Origin: an uncultured Terrimonas sp.
GTDB taxonomy: Bacteria > Bacteroidota > Bacteroidia > Chitinophagales > Chitinophagaceae
Direction: 5' to 3'
DNA: 5,596 nt
Assembly (NCBI GenBank): GCA_946886925.1
Contig: CAMPJQ010000216.1
Span: 1-5,596 of the forward strand
Every line of letters starts with the position of its first letter. Within the stretch, counting starts at the first letter, position 1. Positions 1 to 5,541 of the stretch are shown here, in pieces. The notes beneath the pieces are model-generated. The model did not search any database and had not been told where the DNA came from. It was given only the letters and a program-made list of their open reading frames with translations. The position numbers and the translations under genes are program-made.

Positions 1-1
1 T

Positions 2-172
2 GCTGGAGGCAAGGCGGAATGCTGCGAATGTAAGATTTTTATGCCATTTTTAAGCAGTAAAATTAAAAACGGGAAGAAATCTTTTGCGGAAAAAGCTATG
101 GAACTTTCTTCGCCGGAACATAAAACGGGACGATTCATTTTTCATTTAATATGCAAAAGTGCGCCGGGGTAA
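2..172 (+). CDS. 3' end of an unidentified protein (partial, runs off the left edge)
   Basis: An open frame of 56 codons enters from the left edge and ends at TAA (170-172). It has no internal stop, whereas the other two forward frames close within about 50 bases. The visible C-terminus begins AGGKAECCECK, with a Cys-Cys-x-Cys cluster. It continues with a lysine-rich stretch and ends in a hydrophobic-basic segment (FIFHLICKSAPG). I do not recognise the family. The cysteines could bind metal, but three cysteines at the end of a fragment do not establish this. The stop codon lies inside the hairpin at 156-186, a normal arrangement for the end of a real gene. It converges on icd. An open frame of this length can occur by chance, so confidence is moderate. 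Confidence 0.5.
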   Translation, partial: AGGKAECCECKIFMPFLSSKIKNGKKSFAEKAMELSSPEHKTGRFIFHLICKSAPG

Positions 173-186
173 ATACGGCGCACTTT
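156..186. terminator. Bidirectional terminator hairpin between convergent genes
   Basis: AAAGTGCGCC (156-165) and GGCGCACTTT (177-186) are perfect inverted repeats. An extra G166-C176 pair gives an 11-bp GC-rich stem with a 9-nt loop. The A-rich and T-rich arm ends supply short U-tracts in both directions (four T in the minus direction). It overlaps the stop codon of the left-edge gene and lies 74 bp beyond the icd stop, so it can serve both convergent genes. The U-tracts are short, so termination efficiency is uncertain. Confidence 0.75.
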
Positions 187-260
187 ATCAGGAACCAACC
201 TTGTGTTGCTTTACAGGTATACTGAAACGTTTGTGTTTATCTTATTTAACTAAAAAGGTT

Positions 261-1493
261 TTATTTCAGCTTCGATGAAAGATTTTTATTGATGGCTTCA
301 AGAAAATCCTCGGTATTGAGATAATGCTCGCCAAGCTTTACTTTATTGCCATGTATGCATATTGCAAGATCCTTTGTCATTTTACCGCTTTCTACCGTTT
401 CAATACATACGGCTTCAAGGGCATTGCTAAAATCAATAAGCGCCTGGTTATTGTCCAGCTTCCCGCGAAATGCCAATCCCCTCGTCCATGCAAAAATAGA
501 AGCTATAGGATTGGTGGATGTGGGCTTCCCGGCCTGGTGGTCGCGGTAGTGGCGTGTTACAGTTCCGTGGGCAGCTTCCGCTTCCAGTGTTTTACCATCG
601 GGGGTAACCAGTACAGAAGTCATTAATCCCAGGGAGCCGAATCCCTGCGCAACAGAATCGCTTTGTACATCGCCGTCATAATTTTTACATGCCCATACAA
701 AATTGCCATTCCATTTTAATGCGCTGGCCACCATGTCATCAATAAGACGGTGCTCGTATACAATACCTGCCGCTTCAAACTGTGTTTTGAATTCCTGCTC
801 ATAAATATCCTGGAATATATCTTTAAATCTTCCGTCGTATTTTTTAAGGATGGTATTTTTGGTAGACAGGTACAAAGGCCATTTTTTGCTCAGCGCCATA
901 TTGAAACAGCTCCTTGCAAAGCCTTTGATGCTTTCGTCTGTATTGTACATGCTTAAAGCTACACCGCCGCCTTTGAAATCAAATACCTCGAAAACCTCGG
1001 GAGTGCCGCCATCTTCGGGTGTAAAGGTCATGGTTAATTTACCTTTCCCTTTAATTACGGTATCGGTTGCTTTGTATTGATCGCCAAAAGCATGACGTCC
1101 CACGATAATGGGCGCCGTCCAGTTGGTTACCAGCCTTGGCACGTTTTGCATTACAATGGGTTCGCGAAAAACCGTACCGTCTAAAATATTGCGGATGGTG
1201 CCGTTGGGGCTTTTCCACATTTGCTTCAGGTTAAATTCCTTTACCCTTGCTTCATCGGGCGTAATGGTGGCACATTTAATGCCAACACCGTATTGTTTAA
1301 TGGCATTGGCCGCATCTATGGTTACCTGGTCGTTCGTCTGGTCGCGGTACTCAATACCCAGGTCGTAATATTTAATATCAATGTCAAGATAAGGCAGGAT
1401 CAGCTTGTCTTTAATGAATTTCCATATGATCCTTGTCATTTCATCTCCATCCAGTTCAACTACCGGATTAGCCACTTTAATTTTTTCTGCCAT
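261..1493 (-). CDS. icd: NADP-dependent isocitrate dehydrogenase, eukaryote-like homodimeric type
   Basis: This 410-aa cytosolic enzyme of the TCA cycle converts isocitrate and NADP+ to 2-oxoglutarate, CO2 and NADPH. It is nearly colinear with human IDH1. Visible motifs are substrate-binding KSPNGTIRN (94-102), GRHAFGDQY (132-140; Arg133 matches the well-known IDH1 Arg132), the metal site NYDGDVQSD (271-279; Asp275 and Asp279), and [12 protein letters not shown] (306-317). In the last motif Arg314-His315 are the residues that read the NADP 2'-phosphate in this family, which supports NADP rather than NAD. The ATG at 1491-1493 was chosen because [21 protein letters not shown] matches the family N-terminus. 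The frame stays open for 38 more codons upstream, but that stretch is intergenic repeat and contains the candidate promoter. The gene is monocistronic, divergent from engB, and has no Shine-Dalgarno sequence. It is intact. Confidence 0.97.
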   Translation of the reverse strand: MAEKIKVANPVVELDGDEMTRIIWKFIKDKLILPYLDIDIKYYDLGIEYRDQTNDQVTIDAANAIKQYGVGIKCATITPDEARVKEFNLKQMWKSPNGTIRNILDGTVFREPIVMQNVPRLVTNWTAPIIVGRHAFGDQYKATDTVIKGKGKLTMTFTPEDGGTPEVFEVFDFKGGGVALSMYNTDESIKGFARSCFNMALSKKWPLYLSTKNTILKKYDGRFKDIFQDIYEQEFKTQFEAAGIVYEHRLIDDMVASALKWNGNFVWACKNYDGDVQSDSVAQGFGSLGLMTSVLVTPDGKTLEAEAAHGTVTRHYRDHQAGKPTSTNPIASIFAWTRGLAFRGKLDNNQALIDFSNALEAVCIETVESGKMTKDLAICIHGNKVKLGEHYLNTEDFLEAINKNLSSKLK

Positions 1494-1530
1494 GCCAGAT
1501 TTTTTAAGGTTAAAGTAATTAATTTGACGG

Positions 1531-1538
1531 CAAATGTA
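1531..1538 (-). promoter_or_regulatory. Candidate icd promoter, Bacteroidota -7 box
   Basis: On the minus strand this reads TACATTTG, an exact match to the Bacteroidota housekeeping -7 consensus TAnnTTTG, 37 nt upstream of the icd ATG. The expected start is near 1527, giving a leader of about 30 nt. No clear TTG -33 element lies 19-21 nt upstream, only a T-rich TTTTC. Confidence 0.5.
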
Positions 1539-1540
1539 CA

Positions 1541-1572
1541 TCCTGAATCCTGAATTGAAAATATTGAATCCG
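1541..1572. repeat. Short degenerate heptamer tandem repeat (TCCTGAA type)
   Basis: Two exact copies of TCCTGAA lie in tandem (1541-1554). They are followed in 7-nt register by TTGAAAA, TATTGAA and TCCGGAA. The tract lies just upstream of the candidate icd promoter and runs on into the next repeat region. Confidence 0.55.
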
Positions 1573-1602
1573 GAAAGTTGGAACAAGTTGCAGTGCGGAG
1601 GG

Positions 1603-1662
1603 TACAAGTTGCAGGTTGCAAGGTGCAGGGTACAGGGTTGCCCTTGAAACCTGCAACCTGTA
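1603..1662. repeat. Large imperfect hairpin / inverted repeat between icd and engB
   Basis: The arms 1603-1623 and 1642-1662 are 21 nt each and pair at 19 of 21 positions. The mismatches are A1607/C1658 and G1618/A1647, and the loop is 18 nt. Both arms are made of GTTGCAG/GTTACAG-like heptamers. The element lies between the two divergent candidate promoters, so by my promoter placement neither main transcript would contain it. There is no adjoining T-run, so it is unlikely to be a simple terminator. Its role is unknown. Confidence 0.7.
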
Positions 1663-1668
1663 ACTCAT

Positions 1669-1676
1669 TATCTTTT
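1669..1676 (+). promoter_or_regulatory. Weak candidate engB promoter -7 box
   Basis: TATCTTTT matches TAnnTTTG except for the last base and lies 20 nt before the engB ATG. A TTG occurs at 1644-1646, but the 22-nt spacer is slightly longer than usual. This is a low-confidence placement. Confidence 0.25.
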
Positions 1677-1696
1677 CTCATTGTATCTTGCACCAT

Positions 1697-2332
1697 ATGG
1701 TTATTACTTCTGCAACATATGTGATCAGCAGCCCGGATTATTTGCAATGCCCCCAAGCCGACCGTCCCGAATATGCTTTTATAGGCAGGAGCAATGTGGG
1801 CAAATCTTCCCTGATCAATATGCTTTGCAACAATCAAAAGCTGGCTAAAACATCGGGTACGCCGGGGAAAACGCAAATGATCAATCATTTCGGAATAGAA
1901 AGCATATCGGAAAACAAGCAAAAAACACAATGGTATATTGTAGATCTGCCCGGATATGGTTTTGCCAAAGTGTCGCAACAGCAGCGAAAAAGCTGGAGCA
2001 AAATGATTGAGGATTATTTGTGTAAAAGAGAGAACCTGGTAAATGTATTTGTGCTGATTGACAGCCGTCATGCACCACAAAAACCCGACCTGGAATTTGT
2101 GAACCGTTTAGGCGCATGGGAAGTGCCTTTCTGTATTGTGTTTACCAAAACCGATAAAACAACCCAACAGGAGGTAAGTAAAAACATCAAAGCTTTTTTG
2201 AACACGATGCGCGCCACCTGGCAATTTTTACCTGCTCACTTTACCAGCAGCACCATAAAAAAAACGGGGAAGGATAAAATACTGGCTGCTATAGAGAAAT
2301 GGAATAAGGACTTTATAGAAGGCACTTTGTGA
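1697..2332 (+). CDS. engB: Ribosome biogenesis GTP-binding protein EngB/YsxC/YihA
   Basis: This 211-aa cytosolic TRAFAC-class GTPase belongs to a family that assists assembly of the large ribosomal subunit and is essential in several bacteria. All G motifs are present: G1 GRSNVGKS (30-37), G2 Thr55 in the SGTPGKTQ segment, G3 DLPGYG (83-88), G4 TKTD (150-153) and a G5-like TSS (183-185). RSNVGKS together with DLPGYGFA is diagnostic of EngB rather than Era or Der. The length is normal. The ATG at 1697 was chosen because MVITSATYVISS matches the family N-terminus; a TTG three codons upstream (1688) is in frame but less likely. There is no Shine-Dalgarno sequence. The gene stands alone, divergent from icd and convergent with the DUF458 gene, and is bracketed by related short repeats. 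It is intact. Confidence 0.96.
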   Translation: MVITSATYVISSPDYLQCPQADRPEYAFIGRSNVGKSSLINMLCNNQKLAKTSGTPGKTQMINHFGIESISENKQKTQWYIVDLPGYGFAKVSQQQRKSWSKMIEDYLCKRENLVNVFVLIDSRHAPQKPDLEFVNRLGAWEVPFCIVFTKTDKTTQQEVSKNIKAFLNTMRATWQFLPAHFTSSTIKKTGKDKILAAIEKWNKDFIEGTL

Positions 2333-2340
2333 ACTGGCTT

Positions 2341-2397
2341 AGGGTTACAAGTTACAGGTTACAGGGAGAATAGGTTTCAGGTTACAGGTTTCAGGGA
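2341..2397. repeat. Degenerate heptamer tandem repeat (GGTTACA/GGTTTCA type)
   Basis: Starting 9 bases after the engB stop, units of the form AGTTACA, GGTTACA and GGTTTCA recur mostly in 7-nt register, with one interruption near 2366-2373. The segment 2347-2366 matches 1604-1623 upstream of engB at 17 of 20 bases. The tract ends in a 4-bp hairpin, AGGG/CCCT (2393-2404), which is too small to call a terminator. Confidence 0.7.
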
Positions 2398-2410
2398 ACG
2401 CCCTATTTGC

Positions 2411-2523
2411 AACTTCTCACCATTCACCTCTCGCGCTTCTCGTGAAAAGATAAGTCACGCTTTCACTTCTCACTTTTCACCTCTTACCATTCACCATTCA
2501 CCTCCATCACCTCTAATTCACTG
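2411..2523. repeat. Degenerate heptamer tandem repeat (ATTCACC/TTTCACT type)
   Basis: Pyrimidine-rich heptamers such as TTTCACT, TCTCACT, TTTCACC, TCTTACC, ATTCACC and ATTCACC follow one another almost without a break from 2461 to 2502. A looser stretch precedes them at 2411-2460. The tract runs up to and slightly into the 3' end of the DUF458 gene, whose TAG stop (2513-2515) lies inside it. I see no conventional terminator for engB or for the DUF458 gene in this 180-bp convergent gap. Confidence 0.7.
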
Positions 2524-2986
2524 CCTTATTGGCGCAACTGCTGCTGGCAAAGGCTTCCGGCTTGGCTTTAAAAGCAAAACCCATCCCCAGTATATAACCC
2601 ATTGCTTCCCGCAGGGCTTCATTGCTTTTGAAATGGGGATTGGTATTTATGTCGGCATGCACTTCCATGTCAACATCAAACACGGTAAACAAATCGCATA
2701 GTTCATAAGCGATCTCAATGCTTTTGGCTACTTCCACCAGCATCCTTTCTTTAATGGAATACTGCTTGGTTGTTTTTTCATTGTGAATGAACATGAAGCC
2801 ACCATGCCCTTCGCGAAGAAATACGATTACTGTTGCAAACTCGGTTTCAGCGCCTTTTACCTGCGAGTCTGTACCAATACAAACCTTAAGGTGAAAGCCT
2901 TTTTTTGTTTCGCGGATGATGGCTTGTTTAACTTCTTCCTTAATGGGGAGATTGATGTGCTCTCCGTTAAATCGTCTCCATAACAT
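2513..2986 (-). CDS. YkuK/DUF458 family protein with predicted RNase H-like fold
   Basis: This 157-aa soluble protein matches the DUF458 (YkuK, RNaseH_like) family, which is widespread but biochemically uncharacterised. GTDSQVKG (38-45) supplies an Asp on the first strand, as RNase H-like folds do. VHADINTNP (109-117) supplies another acidic pair, with conserved Glu in SIKERMLVEVAKSIEIAYEL (77-96). The C-terminal YILGMGFAFKAKPEAFASSSCANK block (131-154) is the strongly conserved family signature. Nuclease activity is predicted by fold only. The ATG at 2984-2986 gives MLWRRFNGEHINLPIK, the usual family start. There is no signal peptide, membrane segment or Shine-Dalgarno sequence. The gene converges with engB and lies 228 bp downstream of the CoA-binding gene, probably as its own unit. 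It is full length. Confidence 0.92.
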   Translation of the reverse strand: MLWRRFNGEHINLPIKEEVKQAIIRETKKGFHLKVCIGTDSQVKGAETEFATVIVFLREGHGGFMFIHNEKTTKQYSIKERMLVEVAKSIEIAYELCDLFTVFDVDMEVHADINTNPHFKSNEALREAMGYILGMGFAFKAKPEAFASSSCANKAVN

Positions 2987-2992
2987 ATGTGA

Positions 2993-3029
2993 ACAGGTTT
3001 TCCCAATGTACGTTTTTTTTTAAACCTGT
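2993..3029. promoter_or_regulatory. Candidate DUF458 promoter region enclosed by an 8-bp inverted repeat
   Basis: On the minus strand TACATTGG (3003-3010) matches TAnnTTTG at all but one fixed position and lies 16 nt before the ATG. No good -33 element is visible. Perfect inverted arms ACAGGTTT (2993-3000) and AAACCTGT (3022-3029) flank the box. One arm falls near the expected transcription start and the other near -26 to -33. A run of nine T (3013-3021) sits between the box and the upstream arm. Confidence 0.35.
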
Positions 3030-3113
3030 GCATCATCGTTAGAATAATATTCTGCTGGAGATGGGTCTCAGACAACGGGGGGTTCGTTCAAAATCATGTC
3101 GCTTCTGCCGATT

Positions 3114-3176
3114 TGAAATTTAAGATTTGAGATTGCATCCCGCTTCGGATTTCGAAATTAAATCTTCGGATTTAGA
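3114..3176. repeat. Degenerate heptamer tandem repeat (GATTTGA type) with 10-bp direct repeats
   Basis: GATTTGA, AATTTAA, GATTTGA and GATTGCA follow in 7-nt register from 3114 to 3141. Two exact copies of CTTCGGATTT (3143-3152 and 3164-3173) follow, spaced 21 nt, or three heptads. The tract lies between the DUF458 gene and the 3' end of the CoA-binding gene. Confidence 0.6.
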
Positions 3177-3187
3177 GCTTGCCGAAG
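3164..3187 (-). terminator. Weak candidate terminator after the CoA-binding gene
   Basis: CTTCGG (3164-3169) and CCGAAG (3182-3187) form a 6-bp stem with a 12-nt loop, 27 nt beyond the 3215 stop. On the minus strand it is followed by an AT-rich ATTTAATTT rather than a continuous T-run, so the call is tentative. Confidence 0.35.
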
Positions 3188-3214
3188 TCAGCATGGAAGA
3201 CTTGTATTTTTCTT

Positions 3215-3589
3215 TCAATATTGCCCCGTACTGAGCAAAACAAGTGTGCATGCTTCCTGGGCTTTAATGGCATGATCGGTTGCCATACGGTACAATTCTT
3301 CATTTTCTGCACCGGGGTTAAATATGATGCGTTTGGGATGAAGCGATAAAATATAGTTGTAATATTCTTTCTGATTCAAAGAATTGAGATAAAGCGTTAC
3401 GGTGTGCACATCTGTATAAGGCTTTTGTTCGGTATCAATCTGAACATCTTTCACTACTGCATTTTTGCGGCCAATAGCTACTACTTCATGTCCGGCATTG
3501 CGGAGGCGGTCAAGGGCAAGATAGCTGTATCGTTGAGGGTTAGCCGATGCGCCCAGTATGAGTGTTTTCTTTTTATCTGTTGCTTGCAT
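3215..3589 (-). CDS. Small CoA-binding (Rossmann-fold) domain protein
   Basis: This 124-aa protein consists of a single CoA_binding-type Rossmann domain, like YccU/YneT and the nucleotide-binding domain of succinyl-CoA synthetase. KTLILGASANPQRYSYLAL (8-26) is the family's first strand and nucleotide loop, and the internal GHEVVAIGRKN (33-43) is the second strand. RIIFNPGAENEEL (87-99) is the conserved NPGAEN signature. The physiological role is unknown; CoA binding is inferred from family membership. The ATG at 3587-3589 was chosen because homologues begin a few residues before the KTLxxGAS strand. An in-frame ATG 13 codons upstream (3628) would add a hydrophobic MRLWLNFSFYLCI segment and would include the promoter box. 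The gene appears to be its own transcription unit and has no Shine-Dalgarno sequence. Confidence 0.9.
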   Translation of the reverse strand: MQATDKKKTLILGASANPQRYSYLALDRLRNAGHEVVAIGRKNAVVKDVQIDTEQKPYTDVHTVTLYLNSLNQKEYYNYILSLHPKRIIFNPGAENEELYRMATDHAIKAQEACTLVLLSTGQY

Positions 3590-3593
3590 AATA

Positions 3594-3601
3594 CAAAGGT
3601 A
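3594..3601 (-). promoter_or_regulatory. Candidate promoter of the CoA-binding gene, unusually close to the start codon
   Basis: On the minus strand this reads TACCTTTG, an exact TAnnTTTG match, with only four bases between it and the ATG at 3589. A weak TTA lies 18 nt upstream in place of the -33 TTG. If the box is used with usual spacing, transcription would begin at or next to the ATG, giving a leaderless mRNA. Confidence 0.45.
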
Positions 3602-3621
3602 AAAGGAAAAGTTAAGCCATA

Positions 3622-3740
3622 AGCGCATACGCTAAGCGGCTGGTGTTTGGGTAGCACTACAAACAGCAGTAATAGTGTTGAGCGTTTACTACAAAGCCTA
3701 ACGCCCACCGCTGCTTGTCGCCCTCACGAAAGGAAGTGAG
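3622..3740. other. Gene-free stretch with clustered inverted repeats
   Basis: The 298-bp gap between the CoA-binding gene and pckA has no credible gene. It contains a small hairpin AGCG-CATA-CGCT (3622-3633). A longer imperfect palindrome has outer arms 3634-3645 and 3706-3716, which pair over 11 bp with one G-U pair and one bulge. An inner stem of AAACaGC with GCGTTT (3661-3667/3682-3687) lies within it. A third hairpin is CTCAC/GTGAG (3723-3727/3736-3740). ACTACAAA occurs twice (3656-3663, 3688-3695). The function is unknown, and from 3741 to 3803 I see nothing recognisable. Confidence 0.4.
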
Positions 3741-3803
3741 AAGATTCGCTTCGATCGTTTCGGATGCATGATTAATCTTTGGTTTAATACCGGATATAGA
3801 AAT

Positions 3804-3836
3804 AAAAAAGCCGCCCGTTTTACAGGCAGCCTTCTT
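3804..3836 (-). terminator. Rho-independent terminator of pckA
   Basis: Read on the minus strand, GCTGCC (3830-3825) pairs with GGCGGC (3815-3810) around a 9-nt loop, with one G-U pair. An AAGAAG stretch before the stem pairs further with the six-T run (3809-3804) that ends the structure. It starts 51 nt beyond the pckA stop. The GC stem followed by T6 is the textbook form and the clearest terminator in the window. Confidence 0.85.
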
Positions 3837-3887
3837 AAACTGACAAACAACCGCACCACTCACTGTTTTTTAAAGCAACGGCTACTG

Positions 3888-5495
3888 TTAAAGCAATACC
3901 GGTCCTCCATTCATTATTTCCGCTGGAACTTTATTACCGTATTGTTCAAAATTTTTGAAAAACTGCCACACCAATTTTTTAGCAGTTTGCGCATATGCAT
4001 TTTTATCGTTCCACGTATTCCCGGGGTTAATAATGCTGTAAGGTACGCCCGGGCAGCTTTGCGGTACAGCCAGTCCAAAAAATTTATCGGTGCTGTACAC
4101 TGCATCATTTAATTGGCCGAGTAAAGCCGCATGAATGATGGCGCGGGTATACCGTAAAGGAATACGTTTCCCTGTTCCATACGAACCTCCTGTCCACCCG
4201 GTGTTGATCAACCAAACATTGGCCTCGTGTTTTTCTAATTTTTCGCCCAGCATTTTCGTGTATACTGCGGGATGAAGAGGGAGGAATGGGGCCCCAAAAC
4301 AGGCGCTGAAAACCACTTTGGGTTCTGTAGTGCCGGCTTCTGTTCCAGCTATTTTAGCAGTATAACCGCTGATGAAATGATACATTGCCTGATCAGGCGT
4401 AAGTTTGGACACAGGGGGAAGTACACCGTAAGCATCGCAGGTTAAAAAGAATATATTATCCGGCGCAGCACCTTGTGAGGGCTCTGCAATATTGGAAATA
4501 AAATGCAAAGGATAAGATACCCTTGTATTTTCGGTGATGCTTTTATCGAAAAAATCAATCTGACCGGTACCTTCAATAAAGCCGGTATTCTCTACCAAAG
4601 CGCCATACCGGATGGCTTTGTAAATATCCGGTTCTTTGTCTTCCTCAAGGCCTATACATTTAGCGTAACAACCACCTTCAAAGTTAAAAACACCTTCATC
4701 GCTCCATCCATGTTCATCATCTCCAATAAGTTTACGTTCCGGCGATGTGCTGAGCGTGGTTTTACCCGTACCGCTTAAGCCAAAGAAAAGCGCGGTATCA
4801 TCTTTTGCACCGATATTGGCTGCGCAATGCATACCCAATACTTTTTTTTCTGCAGGGAGCAGGTAGTTAAGCACGGAAAAAACAGCCTTTTTAATTTCAC
4901 CGGTGTAAGCCGTTCCGGCAATCAATATCATTTTATGCTTAAAACTGATCACTACTGCATTCGCCTGTCTTATGCCACAAGCTTTGTAAGGCAACTGTAA
5001 GCCGGCCGCCGAAAAAATATGCCAGTCCGGACTGAAGTATTCCAGGTCTTCTTCTGTTGGCTGCAAAAACATGTTGGCTGCAAAAAGATTGATCCATGGT
5101 TTTTCATTTACAATACGGATGTTTAAACGGTAATCCGCATCTGCGCAGGCATAACAATCTCTTACCCACAATTCGGGCTGGCTGTTAAGATAAGCGGTAA
5201 CATGACTGAAAACAATATCGAAATAATGCGCTTCAAGCGGCAGGTTAATATCGTTCCAGTTTACAGTGTTCGTGGTAATATGATCCTTAACAATAAACCT
5301 GTCCTTAGGACTTCGTCCTGTAAATTTTCCTGTTTTAACCACCAGTGCGCCCGTATCACTGAGCATGCCTTCGCCCGATTGAAGCGTTGCATTTATGAGA
5401 TCTACCGGGGGCGCCTGGTAATGCATTGTATCCGATACTTTTAAGCCATAACGTATCAATTCTCCGGGAGAAAATAAAAATACAGGTACTGACAT
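3888..5495 (-). CDS. pckA: Phosphoenolpyruvate carboxykinase (ATP)
   Basis: This 535-aa cytosolic enzyme interconverts oxaloacetate plus ATP with PEP, CO2 and ADP, the entry step of gluconeogenesis. Its length is normal (E. coli enzyme about 540 aa). Motifs in order are GRSPKDRF (60-67), GTAYTGEIKK (194-203; metal- and substrate-binding Lys203), MHCAAN (222-227), the P-loop GLSGTGKTTLS (239-249), kinase-2 LIGDDEHGW (256-264), FEGGCYAK (272-279), ENTRVSYP (322-329) and WTGGSYGTGKRI (434-445). The P-loop sequence and overall plan define the ATP-dependent rather than the GTP-dependent class. The ATG at 5493-5495 gives MSVPVFLFSPGELIRYGL. A TTG seven codons upstream (5516) is in frame but overlaps the promoter box. 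The gene is monocistronic, with a strong terminator downstream and a candidate operator upstream. It is intact. Confidence 0.97.
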   Translation of the reverse strand: MSVPVFLFSPGELIRYGLKVSDTMHYQAPPVDLINATLQSGEGMLSDTGALVVKTGKFTGRSPKDRFIVKDHITTNTVNWNDINLPLEAHYFDIVFSHVTAYLNSQPELWVRDCYACADADYRLNIRIVNEKPWINLFAANMFLQPTEEDLEYFSPDWHIFSAAGLQLPYKACGIRQANAVVISFKHKMILIAGTAYTGEIKKAVFSVLNYLLPAEKKVLGMHCAANIGAKDDTALFFGLSGTGKTTLSTSPERKLIGDDEHGWSDEGVFNFEGGCYAKCIGLEEDKEPDIYKAIRYGALVENTGFIEGTGQIDFFDKSITENTRVSYPLHFISNIAEPSQGAAPDNIFFLTCDAYGVLPPVSKLTPDQAMYHFISGYTAKIAGTEAGTTEPKVVFSACFGAPFLPLHPAVYTKMLGEKLEKHEANVWLINTGWTGGSYGTGKRIPLRYTRAIIHAALLGQLNDAVYSTDKFFGLAVPQSCPGVPYSIINPGNTWNDKNAYAQTAKKLVWQFFKNFEQYGNKVPAEIMNGGPVLL

Positions 5496-5513
5496 AAAAA
5501 CGGTTTGAGAAGG

Positions 5514-5521
5514 CAAAGCTA
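5514..5521 (-). promoter_or_regulatory. Candidate pckA promoter, Bacteroidota -7 box
   Basis: On the minus strand this reads TAGCTTTG, an exact TAnnTTTG match, 18 nt before the pckA ATG. The predicted transcription start is near 5510, giving a leader of about 15 nt. The -33 region, about 20 nt upstream, is TTAG, only a partial match to TTG, and falls within the palindrome at 5542-5555. Confidence 0.55.
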
Positions 5522-5541
5522 AAGATCAAATTTGAATTTAC

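Noticed and set aside
1494..1607. A 38-codon N-terminal extension of icd to an upstream ATG
   Set aside because: The added residues are encoded by intergenic repeat and by the TACATTTG promoter box. The family N-terminus begins at the ATG at 1493.
1460..2080. A 206-codon minus-strand open frame
   Set aside because: Most of it lies antisense to the clearly coding engB gene and the rest crosses the repeat-rich gap and the icd start. The product resembles no family.
2341..2523. Possible CRISPR array, suggested by regular short repeats
   Set aside because: The units are 7 nt, degenerate and contiguous, without conserved 23-40 nt repeats or unique spacers, and no cas gene is present.
3590..3628. 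An upstream ATG adding 13 hydrophobic residues to the CoA-binding protein
   Set aside because: Homologues of this family start just before the KTLxxGAS strand. The extension contains the exact promoter box and would wrongly suggest a signal segment on a cytosolic protein.
3677..3702. Integron attC-like core sequences GTTGAGC and GCCTAAC
   Set aside because: The two are in the wrong order and only 12 nt apart. No partner core site lies at the 50-120 nt distance an attC site needs, and there is no integrase or cassette nearby.
3657..3863. A 68-codon minus-strand open frame in the gap between the CoA-binding gene and pckA
   Set aside because: It runs straight through the strong pckA terminator hairpin, has no recognisable domain and no promoter.
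3768..4112. A 114-codon plus-strand open frame overlapping the 3' end of pckA
   Set aside because: It is antisense to conserved pckA coding sequence and crosses the pckA terminator. The product looks random.
5496..5516. A TTG start seven codons upstream of the pckA ATG
   Set aside because: The TTG overlaps the candidate -7 box, and MSVPVFLFSPGEL is the expected family start.
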